The notes: generated from the letters alone by a model not told the origin. A stretch of 64,000 nt of DNA from Pseudoduganella violaceinigra DSM 15887 (GCF_000425385.1 NZ_AUDI01000020.1:1-64000), one strand, 5' to 3'. Positions 24,850-34,743 are shown, counted from the first letter of the stretch. Numbers and translations: made by a program.

Positions 24850-26121
24850 TTATGGCAGCGGGCGATTGGCCAGGGTGCTGTCGTCTGTATTGGTCAGTTC
24901 ACCTTCCCACTTCGCTACCACGGCGGTGGCGATGGAGTTGCCGACCACATTGGTTGCGGAACGGGCCATGTCCAGGAAGTGGTCGATACCCAGCAGCAGG
25001 ACCAGGCCCGCTTCCGGAATCTTGAACTGCGACAGCGTGGCGGCAATCACCACCAGCGATGCGCGCGGCACGCCGGCCATGCCTTTGGAGGTCAGCATCA
25101 GCACAGCCATCATCGTGATCTGGGTGCCCATGTCCATATTGATGCCGTACGCCTGGGCGATGAACACCGTGGCGAAGGTACAGTACATCATCGAGCCATC
25201 CAGGTTGAAGGAGTAGCCGATGGGCAGTACGAATGCGGCGATACGGTTACGCACGCCGAAGCGCTCCAGGCCTTCCAGGGTTTTCGGGAAGGCGGCTTCG
25301 GAGGAGGCGGTCGAGAAGGCCAGCAAGGTTGGCTCCTTGACTTCCGACATCAGCTTCATGACGCGCTTGCCCAGGAACAAGAAGCCGGCGAAGATCAGGA
25401 TCGCCCACAGGATGCCGATCGAGAGGTAGAACTCCGCCATGAACACGCCGTAGGTTTGCAGCACGCCGACGCCGCTCTTGGCGATGGTGCCGGAAACGGC
25501 GGCGAACACGGCGAACGGTGCGAACTGCATCACGTAGCCGGTGACCTTCAGCATGATGTGCGCCACGCCATCCACGGCGTCGACCAGCGGTTCCGCTTTC
25601 GCGCCGACAGCGGCGGCAGCGGTACCGAAGAACAGCGAGAACACGACGATCTGCAGGATCTCATTCTTCGCCATGCCGTCGATGATCGAGGAGGGCACCA
25701 GGTGGGTGATGAATTCCTTGAGCGACAGGCTGGACGTTTGCAGCGTGGCAGCGGCGGCAGCGCCGTCCGTCGGAATGTGGCCCAGCAGGGCATCGCCGGG
25801 ACGGAACAGGTTCACCATGATCAGGCCCAGCGTCAGCGACAGCACGGACGCCAGGAAGAACCAGCCCAGGGTCTTGATGCCGACGCGGCCGACTTCCCGT
25901 GTGTCGCCCATGCGCGCAATGCCGACCATCAGGGTCGAGAACACCAGCGGCGCGATAATCATCTTGATCAGGCGCAGGAAGAGGGTGGTGATGAGGGACA
26001 TATAGTCCGCAAAACTGGTCGCTTGTGGCGCCGTCTGCGAAACATTGATGGCGTAGCCGGTAAGGACACCCAACGCCAGGCCGACGAGGATATATGTGGT
26101 CAGGCGGTTTTTGTTTGCCAT
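24850..26121 (-). CDS. Dicarboxylate/amino acid:cation symporter (DAACS family)
   Basis: A 423-residue inner-membrane carrier of the GltP/DctA family. Family hallmarks are visible: the serine-rich loop FSTASSEAAFPKT, the GYSFNLDGSMMY helix and a C-terminal FLDMARSATNVVGNSIA stretch that binds substrate. It imports glutamate/aspartate or C4-dicarboxylates with protons or sodium; the sequence does not separate these. I chose ATG 26121, with AGGA about 9 nt upstream, over the TTG at 26127. It diverges from an amino acid ABC ATPase gene, which hints at shared regulation of acidic amino acid uptake. Confidence 0.92.
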   Translation of the reverse strand: MANKNRLTTYILVGLALGVLTGYAINVSQTAPQATSFADYMSLITTLFLRLIKMIIAPLVFSTLMVGIARMGDTREVGRVGIKTLGWFFLASVLSLTLGLIMVNLFRPGDALLGHIPTDGAAAAATLQTSSLSLKEFITHLVPSSIIDGMAKNEILQIVVFSLFFGTAAAAVGAKAEPLVDAVDGVAHIMLKVTGYVMQFAPFAVFAAVSGTIAKSGVGVLQTYGVFMAEFYLSIGILWAILIFAGFLFLGKRVMKLMSEVKEPTLLAFSTASSEAAFPKTLEGLERFGVRNRIAAFVLPIGYSFNLDGSMMYCTFATVFIAQAYGINMDMGTQITMMAVLMLTSKGMAGVPRASLVVIAATLSQFKIPEAGLVLLLGIDHFLDMARSATNVVGNSIATAVVAKWEGELTNTDDSTLANRPLP

Positions 26122-26257
26122 AAGCAAGATTCCTGAAGAGGGGCGGAATTGCCGTTAGAATGAAGAGCTTTTGATGAGCTATTAAGCAAGTCCCGAAGTA
26201 TCCTTGCGGTTCTAGGCCACTGTCAAGCAAGAATAATCTCGCTGAAACCCGAAAAAG

Positions 26258-26983
<726 letters not shown>

Positions 26984-26997
26984 AACTAAGCGCAGGC

Positions 26998-29262
26998 CTA
27001 GCGGCTGGCGGCCAGCCAGTGCCCGCGGTCCGACCAGCCCAGGAATTGGCGGGTGCCGATTGCCTGGTCGACCGGCACGCCATTGATGGCCGCCAGCAGC
27101 CCGCGCCAGGCCGGTGAGAACGCCTTCTGGAATTGCGGCTGCTGTTCGGCCAGGAAGGTCTTGGCCCAGTCGACGAAGGCCTGGACCTCGGCTTCCGGCT
27201 GCAGCGACAGGAAGAACACCATCTGACGCCATGCATAAGCCGCGTTCTTGATGCATATCACATCGCTGTGCCAGTCGCGCACGTTCACCTGCAAGCGCTG
27301 GCAGATCCACTTGAAGCATTGACGGCTCAGGCGCGGCAGTTCCGGGCGCAGCGCCGCGCCCAACGGCAGCCTGCTGAACAGGACGGCGAGATTCTGCGAA
27401 GTGAGGACTTGCTGCTGCTCGATGATCATGCCGTTGGTGGCCGGGCGCCAGGTATTGGCCGGCACGCCGGCGCGCTCGGCGCAGATGCCCGCCAGGTCCA
27501 GGCCGCGCGTGTTGCGTGGACGGCGGAACCATGCGAGCTGCTTGCCTTTGCCTTCATTCGCCGAGCGGAACATGCTGTAGTCGATGCCGTAGTAGCGCGC
27601 GTACAGCGTTCCGTCCAGCAGGTCGGCCGCAATGCCAAGGGCCTCTTCGAATTTGCCGGAGAACTGGCCCATGAAAATATCGGTCGCCAATTCCTCTGTC
27701 AGCGGCAGGTCCACGCCTGCGTGGCGGGCGAGCGCGGTAAGCTCCTGCAGCAGCTTGTTGGGCAGCGGAGTATGGGGGAAGGCCGCCAGCGCCAAGGTTG
27801 CCGTTTCCTCCAGCGCCTGCTTTGCCACATCTTTATGCGACAGCGCGTTGCCGCGGAATTGATCCGCGGCCGACACCCATGGCAGCTCCTCCAGCCTGAC
27901 CTGTTTTTCAAGGTTCAGCAGCAGCAGGGAGCGGCGGCGGCGGAAAGCGCGGTAGACGGCGGCGTACAGGCTGCGCAGCCTTGGCTCCTCGATGTTGAGG
28001 GCGGCCAGGCCTGAGCTTAGCTGAGGTAAGACCTTGGCCAGCACCTCGCCCGAGGTGATGAGTCCCGCCCGCACCAGTCCATCGATGGAGTCGCGCTGGC
28101 AGCGCATGGCCTTGCGGCCGATCGATGGCGGAATGCGGGTGCCGGCCGGCAGCGCGCTGCTTGCCTCCTGCTCCAGGACATCGGCCCTGAGCTGGCGCGC
28201 ATCGTCGATGCCTTCCCCGGGCGGGTGTTTGGCGATCCGCTCCGCGACCAGGGCGGCGATCTTGTCGTGCATCGGCGCCGCGACATCGCGCGCCTGGGCA
28301 TTCCGCTGCGAGACCCGCCTGGCGTCTGCCACCGGGCCATGCTTCTCGATGTTCAGGTTGACGATCACGCGAACCATGCCGACATCGCGGCTGGTCAGCG
28401 AGGCGGGATCGGCGGCGCAGCGCTGCAGCAGCGCGCGCAGTTTGGCGTAGTGCAGGTTCGGCTTGTCCTGCTTGCGGCAAAGGCGATGCCTTGCGCGCAG
28501 GATCGGATAGGCCTTGAGCAGGTCGAGGGCCCGCTGCTGCCAGCCCGCGGGGTAAGTGCGGCAGGGCCAGCCATCGGCATAGGTTTCGGCGAACAGGCCG
28601 ACCACCCGGTCATTGAACGGCGCCCAGACGGTGACGGCTTCCTTTTGCGCCAGGATCTGCTGGTTGGGGCGCACCGCTTGCAGGCTTTCCTTGACGGCGC
28701 CTGCGCTCTGGACATACACGCCGGGCCCCTGGCGCCGCGGCTCGGTGGCCGGGGCAGGATAGAAGCGCAGGCGCGAAAAGAACGGCGCCAGCTGCTCGAC
28801 CAGCTCGCGCGCCTTCTCCGCATGGCCCTGGCCGGCCAGCCAGGCGACGGCCAGCAGGGCGCCCTCTTCGGGCACGTTGATTTCGTAGCAGCCGGTGGCC
28901 AGCATGTCCTGCAGCCGCGCCATGCCGGCGTCGGACAGGAAGTAGGTGTTCAGGGCCTGCCGCTCATGGTGCTCGGCTACCGGGGGAATGGCTTTCAGGT
29001 ATTCGCGTTCAAACGGCAGTAAAGGCCCGCCGGCCAGCAGCTTTCCCGTCGCGAAACCGCCAGTCACGACCTCCAGCGTGGCCCATGCGGGAATAATGTC
29101 TTTGATGTTTTTGAACGGCGTGCGCGACCCGTACTCGGCCGATCGCGAAAGAATGTTGGACAACACGGCGACCCAGGAGCCGATACGTTGTTCATTTGGC
29201 TCTGCGGCCACCAGGGCCTTTGCAAGTTGGACGGTCGCGTAGCCAGAATTTATATTGGGCAT
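26998..29262 (-). CDS. Large protein of unknown function next to tRNA-Arg
   Basis: A 754-residue protein that I do not recognise. It has no signal peptide or membrane segment and appears largely alpha-helical and Arg/Leu/Ala-rich. A stretch near 300-340 is basic (MVRVIVNLNIEKHGPV then ADARRVSQRNAQARD). The C-terminal third has several Trp and Cys. No catalytic motif is evident. The start is 18 nt downstream of the tRNA-Arg 3' end on the same strand, with AGGA a few bases before ATG, so the transcript probably also carries the tRNA. Codon use looks like the neighbours. It could be an island remnant at the tRNA or a lineage-specific gene. Confidence 0.7.
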   Translation of the reverse strand: MPNINSGYATVQLAKALVAAEPNEQRIGSWVAVLSNILSRSAEYGSRTPFKNIKDIIPAWATLEVVTGGFATGKLLAGGPLLPFEREYLKAIPPVAEHHERQALNTYFLSDAGMARLQDMLATGCYEINVPEEGALLAVAWLAGQGHAEKARELVEQLAPFFSRLRFYPAPATEPRRQGPGVYVQSAGAVKESLQAVRPNQQILAQKEAVTVWAPFNDRVVGLFAETYADGWPCRTYPAGWQQRALDLLKAYPILRARHRLCRKQDKPNLHYAKLRALLQRCAADPASLTSRDVGMVRVIVNLNIEKHGPVADARRVSQRNAQARDVAAPMHDKIAALVAERIAKHPPGEGIDDARQLRADVLEQEASSALPAGTRIPPSIGRKAMRCQRDSIDGLVRAGLITSGEVLAKVLPQLSSGLAALNIEEPRLRSLYAAVYRAFRRRRSLLLLNLEKQVRLEELPWVSAADQFRGNALSHKDVAKQALEETATLALAAFPHTPLPNKLLQELTALARHAGVDLPLTEELATDIFMGQFSGKFEEALGIAADLLDGTLYARYYGIDYSMFRSANEGKGKQLAWFRRPRNTRGLDLAGICAERAGVPANTWRPATNGMIIEQQQVLTSQNLAVLFSRLPLGAALRPELPRLSRQCFKWICQRLQVNVRDWHSDVICIKNAAYAWRQMVFFLSLQPEAEVQAFVDWAKTFLAEQQPQFQKAFSPAWRGLLAAINGVPVDQAIGTRQFLGWSDRGHWLAASR

Positions 29263-29280
29263 TGCATTCCTGGGATGAGG

Positions 29281-29352
29281 ATTCGGGGGCCGGAATCGAA
29301 CCGGCGCCCACTCGGTCCGGAGCCGAGTGTTCTTCCACTGAACTACCCCGAA
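29281..29352 (-). tRNA. tRNA-Arg (anticodon CCG)
   Basis: On the - strand a full cloverleaf folds: acceptor stem ttcgggg/ccccgaa, D-stem gttc/gaac with a 7-nt loop containing GG, anticodon stem ctcgg/ccgag around the loop ctccgga (anticodon CCG), a 5-nt variable loop, and T-stem gccgg/ccggc with loop ttcgatt. No CCA is encoded. The 5' base is U, pairing A72, and the discriminator would be U, which is uncommon. It decodes CGG. Confidence 0.9.
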
Positions 29353-29482
29353 TTAGAAAATAGCGCGGCGGTATGTTGACAGAATGTAACGAATTTGGCA
29401 ACTCACATCTGCGGCCAGGGGCGGAATACTGTTGCTGACAGGGTAAAATGGCGGGATTCGTTCTATAGGAAAGCCTGCCGCC

Positions 29483-30532
29483 ATGAGTGACTTCGAGATC
29501 CCGCACAGCATCACCATCACCCGCCCAGACGACTGGCACCTGCACCTGCGCGACGGCGCCACCATGGCCAGCGTCCTGCCGGACACCGCGCGCCAGTTCG
29601 GCCGCGCGATCGTGATGCCGAATCTGAAACCACCGGTCACCACCGTGGCCCAGGCAGCCGCCTACCGCGACCGCATCCTGGCCGCCCTGCCGCAAGGCAT
29701 GGACTTCGAGCCGCTGATGACGCTTTACCTGACCGACAACACGTCGCCGGATGAAATCATCCGCGCCGCCGACAGCGGCTTTGTGCACGCGGTCAAGCTG
29801 TACCCGGCCGGCGCCACCACCAACTCCGACGCCGGCGTGACCGACCTGTCCAAGTGCTACAAGGTGCTGGAGACCATGCAGGAAGTCGGCTTGCCCTTCC
29901 TGGTGCACGGCGAAGTCACCGACCAGGACATCGACCTGTTCGACCGCGAAGCCGTCTTCATCGAACGCGTAATGCGCCCGCTGCGCAAGGACCTGCCGGC
30001 CCTGAACATCGTGTTCGAACACATCACCACCAAGGATGCCGCGCAATATGTGGCGGAAGCGGAAGGCCCGATCGCGGCCACCATCACGGCCCACCATCTT
30101 CTGTACAACCGCAATGAAATCTTCAAGGGCGGCATCCGCCCGCATTACTACTGCCTGCCGGTGCTGAAGCGCGAAGAGCACCGCCTGGCGCTGGTGACCG
30201 CGGCGACCAGCGGCGACGAGCGTTTCTTCCTCGGCACCGACTCCGCGCCGCACGCGCAGGGCGCCAAGGAAGCGGCCTGCGGCTGCGCCGGCTGCTACAC
30301 CGCGCTGCACGCGATGGAGTTGTACACCGAAGCCTTCGCCCGCGCCGGAGCCCTGGACAAGCTGGAAGCCTTCGCTTCCCTGAACGGCCCGGCCTTCTAC
30401 GGCCTGGAGCCGAACCAGGGCACCATCACCCTGAAGCGCGAGCAGTGGACCCTGCCGGCCGACCTGCCGTTCGGCGATTCGAAACTGATCCCGCTCAACG
30501 CCGGCGAAACGATCAACTGGAAAATGGTTTAA
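29483..30532 (+). CDS. pyrC: Dihydroorotase
   Basis: A 349-residue class II dihydroorotase, the third step of pyrimidine synthesis. The metal motif [10 protein letters not shown] holds the two His; the carboxylated Lys is in [15 protein letters not shown] and the FEHITTKDA and TDSAPH motifs supply the other ligands and the catalytic Asp. Length matches E. coli PyrC (~348). It is followed without a gap by DUF3025 and an oxidoreductase, so it probably heads a three-gene operon. Confidence 0.97.
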   Translation: MSDFEIPHSITITRPDDWHLHLRDGATMASVLPDTARQFGRAIVMPNLKPPVTTVAQAAAYRDRILAALPQGMDFEPLMTLYLTDNTSPDEIIRAADSGFVHAVKLYPAGATTNSDAGVTDLSKCYKVLETMQEVGLPFLVHGEVTDQDIDLFDREAVFIERVMRPLRKDLPALNIVFEHITTKDAAQYVAEAEGPIAATITAHHLLYNRNEIFKGGIRPHYYCLPVLKREEHRLALVTAATSGDERFFLGTDSAPHAQGAKEAACGCAGCYTALHAMELYTEAFARAGALDKLEAFASLNGPAFYGLEPNQGTITLKREQWTLPADLPFGDSKLIPLNAGETINWKMV

Positions 30533-31339
30533 GTGTTCCAGGAGATCGACTGGTCCCGCGCCTGGTACGCCTCGGTGCGGGACGCCGCCTCCCGCATCGA
30601 CCTCTCCCTGCCCAGTGTTGTCGCCCCGTTCTGCGAACAGGCGGCGGCGCTGGCGCTGGTCAACCACAGCGGACAGCCGCTGCGTTTCGTGCCGCAAGCC
30701 GCCCTGCCTGAAGGCACGGCCTACGAAGAATTCATCGGCGCCACCGGCCAGGTGCCCACCCGCGACAACCTGCACGACTTCTTCAACGGCCTGGTATGGC
30801 TGACCTTCCCGCTCGTCAAACGCCAGCTCAATGCCTTGCAAGCTGCGCAGATCGCACAGGACGGCGTCGGCAAGTCGCGCGGCCCCGCGCGCGATGCGGC
30901 CACCATCTATGACGAAAATTCCGCGCTGCTGGTGGTACGCGACGATGCGGACGGCGCCGCCCTGGTGGACGCCTTGCGCAACCACCGCTGGCGCGAAGCC
31001 TTCGTCGAACGCGCCGCGCAGTTCGGGCCGCAGGCCCAGCTCTGGCTGTTCGGCCATGCCCTGATGGAAAAGCTGGTGGCGCCATACAAGGCCATCACGG
31101 CCCATACGCGCGTGGTGCTGGCCGGCGGCGACTACTGGTCGCTCGACGACAGCGCGCGCCGTGCCTGGCTGGATCGCACCGAAGCGCAGCGCCTGGCCGA
31201 AGAAGGCTTGGCCAAAGGCGGCTTCACGCCGCTGCCGGTACTGGGCATCCCTGGTTGGTGGCCGCAGCAGGACGAGGCCTTTTACGAAGACGAAACGGTC
31301 TTCCGCGCCAAGCGGAGGCCCGCGCACAAGGAGGGTTGA
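30533..31339 (+). CDS. DUF3025 domain-containing protein
   Basis: A 268-residue protein matching the DUF3025 family, which I recall beside pyrC in many betaproteobacteria. Recognisable features are the PLRFVPQAALPEGTAYEEF stretch, an HDFFNGLVWLTFPLVK segment and a C-terminal GIPGWWP motif. There is no signal peptide and no known activity. The GTG start directly follows the pyrC stop codon (TAA-GTG), and the next gene starts directly after its stop (TGA-ATG), so all three are tightly coupled. Confidence 0.82.
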   Translation: MFQEIDWSRAWYASVRDAASRIDLSLPSVVAPFCEQAAALALVNHSGQPLRFVPQAALPEGTAYEEFIGATGQVPTRDNLHDFFNGLVWLTFPLVKRQLNALQAAQIAQDGVGKSRGPARDAATIYDENSALLVVRDDADGAALVDALRNHRWREAFVERAAQFGPQAQLWLFGHALMEKLVAPYKAITAHTRVVLAGGDYWSLDDSARRAWLDRTEAQRLAEEGLAKGGFTPLPVLGIPGWWPQQDEAFYEDETVFRAKRRPAHKEG

Positions 31340-32323
31340 ATGGACAAGGTCATTCGCTGGGGCATCCTCGGCACCGGCAAGATCGCCAAGGCTTTTGCCA
31401 CGGCGCTGCGCGAAGTCCCCGATGTCGAACTGGCGGCGGTCGCCTCGCGCAGCCTCGAGAGCGCAAGCGAATTCGCCGCGCAGTACGGCGTCAAGCGCGC
31501 CCACGGCAATTACCAGGCACTGGCCGATGATGCCGGCGTGGACGCGGTCTACATCGCCACGCCGCACGCCATGCACCACGAAAACGCCATCATGTGCCTG
31601 CAGGGCGGCAAGGCTTTGCTGGTCGAAAAGGCCTTCACCCTGAACCGCCGTCAAGCGCAGGAAATCGCCAGCCTGGCGCGCGAACGCAAGCTGTTCGTCA
31701 TGGAAGCGATGTGGACGCGCTTCCAGCCCGCCATGCTGGAAGCCAAACGCATGATCGACATGGGGGAGATCGGCAATGTGCGCAGCCTGCAGGCCGATTT
31801 CGGCTTTCCGGCCGATGCCGGCCCCGAGCACCGCCTGTTCAATCCCGCGCTGGGCGGCGGTTCCCTGCTGGACCTGGGCATCTACCCGCTATCGATGGCG
31901 GCCTTCTTCCTCGGCCCCGTCAAGGGCGTGCGCGGCTACGGCGAACTGACGCCGGCCGGTGTCGACATGCAAGCCAGCTTCGTCCTGCATCACGAAGGCG
32001 GCGCACTGTCGGCCTGCAGCTGCAGCCTGAGCGCCTGGACCCCGACCACCCTGACCATCTGCGGCGACAAAGGCTACCTGCGCCTGCACGGCCGTTTCCA
32101 CCATACTGAGCGCTTCACCATTGGACTGAACCGCGGCGGCGAGCGCGAATTCCACTACCCCCGCATCGGCAACGGCTATGCGCACGAGGCGATGGAAGTA
32201 GGGCGCTGCCTGCGCGAAGGCCTGTTGGAAAGTCCGGAAATGCCGCTCGATGAAAGCGTCGCCCTGATGGGCATTCTGGACGAATTGCGGGCGCAGATCG
32301 GCGTCCGCTATGTTGTCGATTAA
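31340..32323 (+). CDS. Gfo/Idh/MocA family oxidoreductase
   Basis: A 327-residue NAD(P)-dependent oxidoreductase. The N-terminal Rossmann motif is GILGTGKIAKAFA; EKAFTLN at ~98 holds the family Lys (EKP-like), and the C-terminal alpha/beta domain contains GGGSLLDLGIYPLS. Members act on sugars, inositols or biliverdin-like compounds; trans-1,2-dihydrobenzene-diol dehydrogenase-like proteins are the closest group I recall. The substrate is unknown. It starts immediately after the DUF3025 stop. Confidence 0.9.
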   Translation: MDKVIRWGILGTGKIAKAFATALREVPDVELAAVASRSLESASEFAAQYGVKRAHGNYQALADDAGVDAVYIATPHAMHHENAIMCLQGGKALLVEKAFTLNRRQAQEIASLARERKLFVMEAMWTRFQPAMLEAKRMIDMGEIGNVRSLQADFGFPADAGPEHRLFNPALGGGSLLDLGIYPLSMAAFFLGPVKGVRGYGELTPAGVDMQASFVLHHEGGALSACSCSLSAWTPTTLTICGDKGYLRLHGRFHHTERFTIGLNRGGEREFHYPRIGNGYAHEAMEVGRCLREGLLESPEMPLDESVALMGILDELRAQIGVRYVVD

Positions 32324-32405
32324 ACGACAACTCTGTACAAAAAAATCATAGCCCTAAAATTAGCAAAAAGCTATCATCGAATTTTAACTTCGATTGGGAG
32401 GGTAT

Positions 32406-32900
32406 ATGCATCAAGCATTCCTGAAGCTGGCGGGCGGCGTGGCGCTGGCATTGGCATCCGGCGCCGCTTCTGCGCACTGGACCACGACCGACCTTGAAGT
32501 GGCCGGCGTGATCCAGGAAATGCCCGGCCCGATGGCGCGCTGCGCGAGCAAATTCGGCGGCACGATCACCGGCCATGGCAACAGCAGCCCGCTGGGACGC
32601 GTAGCCTTTGTCGCGAGCGATTGCATTACCCCGAATGGCCCGATCTTCAACTTCGACCGCGGCCGCTTCATCATCATGACCCAGTCCGGCGACCAGCTAT
32701 TCGCCGACTACAGCGGCCAGTTCGTGCCGACCGGCCAGGGCACCAACTACGCATTCAGCGGCGCCTCGTTCCAGATCGTGGGCGGCACCGGGCGCTATAT
32801 GTTTGCAAGCGGCGGCGGCCAGCTGCTGGGCGGCGAAGACATGGTGACCGGCGCCGGCAACATCACCCTGAAGGGCCGCATCAGCTACTGGGCACGCTGA
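32406..32900 (+). CDS. Secreted beta-rich protein of unknown function
   Basis: A 164-residue protein with a Sec signal peptide (residues 1-23, ending ASA). The mature part is Gly-rich and beta-strand-like, with a YAFSGASFQIVGGTGRYMFA segment that resembles the dirigent/allene oxide cyclase-like barrel proteins found in bacteria as secreted proteins. This resemblance is weak. Two Cys (in ARCAS and SDCIT) may form a disulfide. ATG 32406 is preceded by GGGAGGG at 32397-32402, favouring it over the TTG at 32394. It sits alone after an AT-rich leader. Confidence 0.75.
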   Translation: MHQAFLKLAGGVALALASGAASAHWTTTDLEVAGVIQEMPGPMARCASKFGGTITGHGNSSPLGRVAFVASDCITPNGPIFNFDRGRFIIMTQSGDQLFADYSGQFVPTGQGTNYAFSGASFQIVGGTGRYMFASGGGQLLGGEDMVTGAGNITLKGRISYWAR

Positions 32901-32946
32901 GGCCATCCTGAGCGGCCGTCAGCAGGAAACGGCGGCATCCTTTACA

Positions 32947-32963
32947 CTGGCTCTCTTAGCCAG
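32947..32963. other. Short hairpin upstream of the MFS gene
   Basis: Perfect 6-bp stem ctggct (32947-32952) / agccag (32958-32963) with a 5-nt loop, 14 nt before the chosen MFS start. It overlaps the ribosome-site region and might affect translation; it has no T-run. Confidence 0.35.
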
Positions 32964-32977
32964 CCAGGATGCACGCC

Positions 32978-34204
32978 ATGCACGACAACGACCGCCAACT
33001 GAACCTCAAGACGATCTTGCTGTCGACGGGCGTCGTGCTGACCCTGTCGATGGGCGTGCGGCACGGCTTCGGCTTCTGGATGCAGCCCATTTCGCAAGCC
33101 AACGGCTGGAGCCGCGAAACCTATTCGCTCGCGCTGGCATTGCAAAACCTGATGTGGGGCGCATTTGGTCCCCTGGCCGGTATGGTGGCGGACCGCTGGG
33201 GGACCCGGCGCGTCGTGATTGCCGGCGCCTTCGCCTACATGGCGGGACTGCTGTGGATGGCCATGGTGACCCAGCCAGCGCTATTCATCGCCGGTTCCGG
33301 CATATTCATCGGCCTTGGCCTGGCCTGCACCGCCTTCGGCGCGGTGAGCGGCATCATCGGGCGCGCAGCCCCGGTGGAAAAACGCTCCTGGGCCTTCGGC
33401 GTTTCGGGCGCGGCCAGTTCCTTCGGCCAGTTCCTCATGATGCCGGTCGAGCAGCAACTGATTTCATCGATCGGCTGGCAGCATGCCTTTTACGTACTGG
33501 CCGGCCTGGTATTCCTGCTGATGATCCCCATGACATCCTTCATGGGCGAGCCGAAGCACGAGGCGGCGGCAAGCGGCCCGCAGCAAAGCGTCGGCGAAGC
33601 CATGCGCGAGGCGCTGGGCAACCGCTCGTTTCTGCTACTGGTCGCCGGCTACTTCGTGTGCGGCTTCCAGTTGATCTTTATTGGAGCGCACCTGCCTGCC
33701 TACTTGAAAGACAAGGGCATCGTTACGCCGGGCGTGGCGGTGATGGCGCTGGCGCTGATCGGCTTGTTCAATATCTTCGGATCGTTTACCGCCGGGCAGT
33801 TGGGCGGCAAAGTGCCGAAGCGCTACCTGCTGTCCACGATCTATTTCTCCCGCTCCGTGGTGATCGGCCTGTTCTTGCTGGCGCCGTTGTCGCAGTGGAC
33901 TGTCTACATCTTCGCGGCGGCGATCGGCTTCCTGTGGCTGGCCACGGTGCCGCTCACCAACGGCATCATCGCCGGCGTGTTCGGCCTGAAGCATATGTCG
34001 ATGTTGGCTGGTGCGGTATTCCTCTCGCATCAGGTGGGCAGCTTCATTGGCGTATGGCTGGGCGGCTACCTGTTCGACAGGCTGGGGAGTTATAACGTGG
34101 TGTGGGGTATTACGCTCGGCCTTGGCGTGCTTGCAGGCCTGGCCAACCTGCCGATCGACGAGCGCCCGCTGGTGCGCGGCGAGCCCCGGCTCAAGGCGGC
34201 ATGA
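32978..34204 (+). CDS. MFS transporter
   Basis: A ~408-residue major facilitator with 12 predicted membrane segments. The loop 2-3 motif is recognisable (GMVADRWGTRRVV). Its N-terminal HGFGFWMQPISQANGWSRE is typical of the monocarboxylate/oxalate-formate antiporter-like group. Substrate is unknown. Two starts are possible: ATG 32969 and ATG 32978; CCAGGA suits the second better. The next small gene starts 1 nt after its stop codon, so the two are coupled. Confidence 0.9.
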   Translation: MHDNDRQLNLKTILLSTGVVLTLSMGVRHGFGFWMQPISQANGWSRETYSLALALQNLMWGAFGPLAGMVADRWGTRRVVIAGAFAYMAGLLWMAMVTQPALFIAGSGIFIGLGLACTAFGAVSGIIGRAAPVEKRSWAFGVSGAASSFGQFLMMPVEQQLISSIGWQHAFYVLAGLVFLLMIPMTSFMGEPKHEAAASGPQQSVGEAMREALGNRSFLLLVAGYFVCGFQLIFIGAHLPAYLKDKGIVTPGVAVMALALIGLFNIFGSFTAGQLGGKVPKRYLLSTIYFSRSVVIGLFLLAPLSQWTVYIFAAAIGFLWLATVPLTNGIIAGVFGLKHMSMLAGAVFLSHQVGSFIGVWLGGYLFDRLGSYNVVWGITLGLGVLAGLANLPIDERPLVRGEPRLKAA

Positions 34205-34205
34205 C

Positions 34206-34334
34206 ATGAAGCAGCAGCTGCTCCGCATCGGCCTGTGGGCCCTGGCCGCAGCTGTGCTGGCCTTGGCGTTCATGGCATATCTGCAGCCATCCTTCATGCT
34301 CGACCTTGCCACCCGCATTTACCTCTGCTTCTAA
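34206..34334 (+). CDS. 42-residue membrane protein
   Basis: A short gene reading MKQQLLRIG and then a hydrophobic helix of ~20 residues, ending IYLCF. It starts 1 nt after the MFS stop codon, so it is probably translated by coupling from the MFS mRNA. A small subunit or stability factor for the transporter is possible but not shown. Its TAA stop shares bases with the left end of a 142-bp palindromic repeat. Confidence 0.6.
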   Translation: MKQQLLRIGLWALAAAVLALAFMAYLQPSFMLDLATRIYLCF

Positions 34335-34474
34335 ATTCGGGGTCAGGTCTGTCATTTGGACACGCAAACCGCTTGTTTGATATTTCTCAAGACGCAAAAT
34401 CGACGGATTTCGTGCTTTGATATTGATCAAATGATAGGGCTATCTGTCCGAATGACAGACCTGACCCCGAATTT
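34333..34474. repeat. Palindromic MITE-like element, class A copy 1
   Basis: A 142-bp element with 30-bp terminal inverted repeats (34333-34362 and 34445-34474, one mismatch), starting aaattcggggtcaggtctgt. A second copy with near-identical ends lies at 49918-50057. No open reading frame is inside. It begins in the TAA stop codon of the small membrane protein gene. It resembles non-autonomous elements mobilised by a REP-type or other transposase not present in this window. Confidence 0.85.
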
Positions 34475-34727
34475 CTGTCCAAACGGTGCACATGTTGCGT
34501 CGCCTGTAAGACTTCTCGAAAATCTGTGCGAGAAAGGGGTACCCGCCTTTTTTAAGCGGGAAATATTATGCAGAAATCCGCTATCTGGTTTGGAATTTCA
34601 GCACATATTTCATGGCCTTCGGAAAAATTGCTGTGCAGATTTCATCATCATTGCAACCTGTCGGTTTTCTTTACATTAAGGCACCGGCAATTTTGGTATT
34701 TCAATAAGAATCAGATACTTAAATTAG
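34475..34727. other. AT-rich non-coding stretch
   Basis: No convincing gene. Two small hairpins are visible: tctcg (34514-34518) / cgaga (34529-34533) and cccgc (34542-34546) / gcggg (34556-34560). A T-run in the second loop prevents it from being a normal terminator. The base composition is clearly lower in G+C than the neighbours. It is the leader region of the PEP-CTERM gene. Confidence 0.5.
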
Positions 34728-34743
34728 TGGCATGAAAGATGCT
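34728..34743 (+). promoter_or_regulatory. Sigma-54 (RpoN) promoter candidate of the PEP-CTERM gene
   Basis: TGGCATG-aaag-ATGCT has the exact GG-N10-GC spacing of sigma-54 promoters and 10 of 12 positions of the consensus TGGCACG-N4-TTGCW. The expected transcript starts ~34755, giving a ~40-nt leader to the ATG at 34796. PEP-CTERM genes in relatives are known to depend on PrsK/PrsR and RpoN. Confidence 0.55.

Noticed and set aside
29192..31831. An 879-codon open frame on the - strand
   Set aside because: Antisense to pyrC, DUF3025 and the oxidoreductase and it runs through the tRNA gene; no domain is seen.
34501..34560. Riboswitch before the PEP-CTERM gene
   Set aside because: Only two short unrelated hairpins are seen; none of the conserved cores of known riboswitch classes could be matched.
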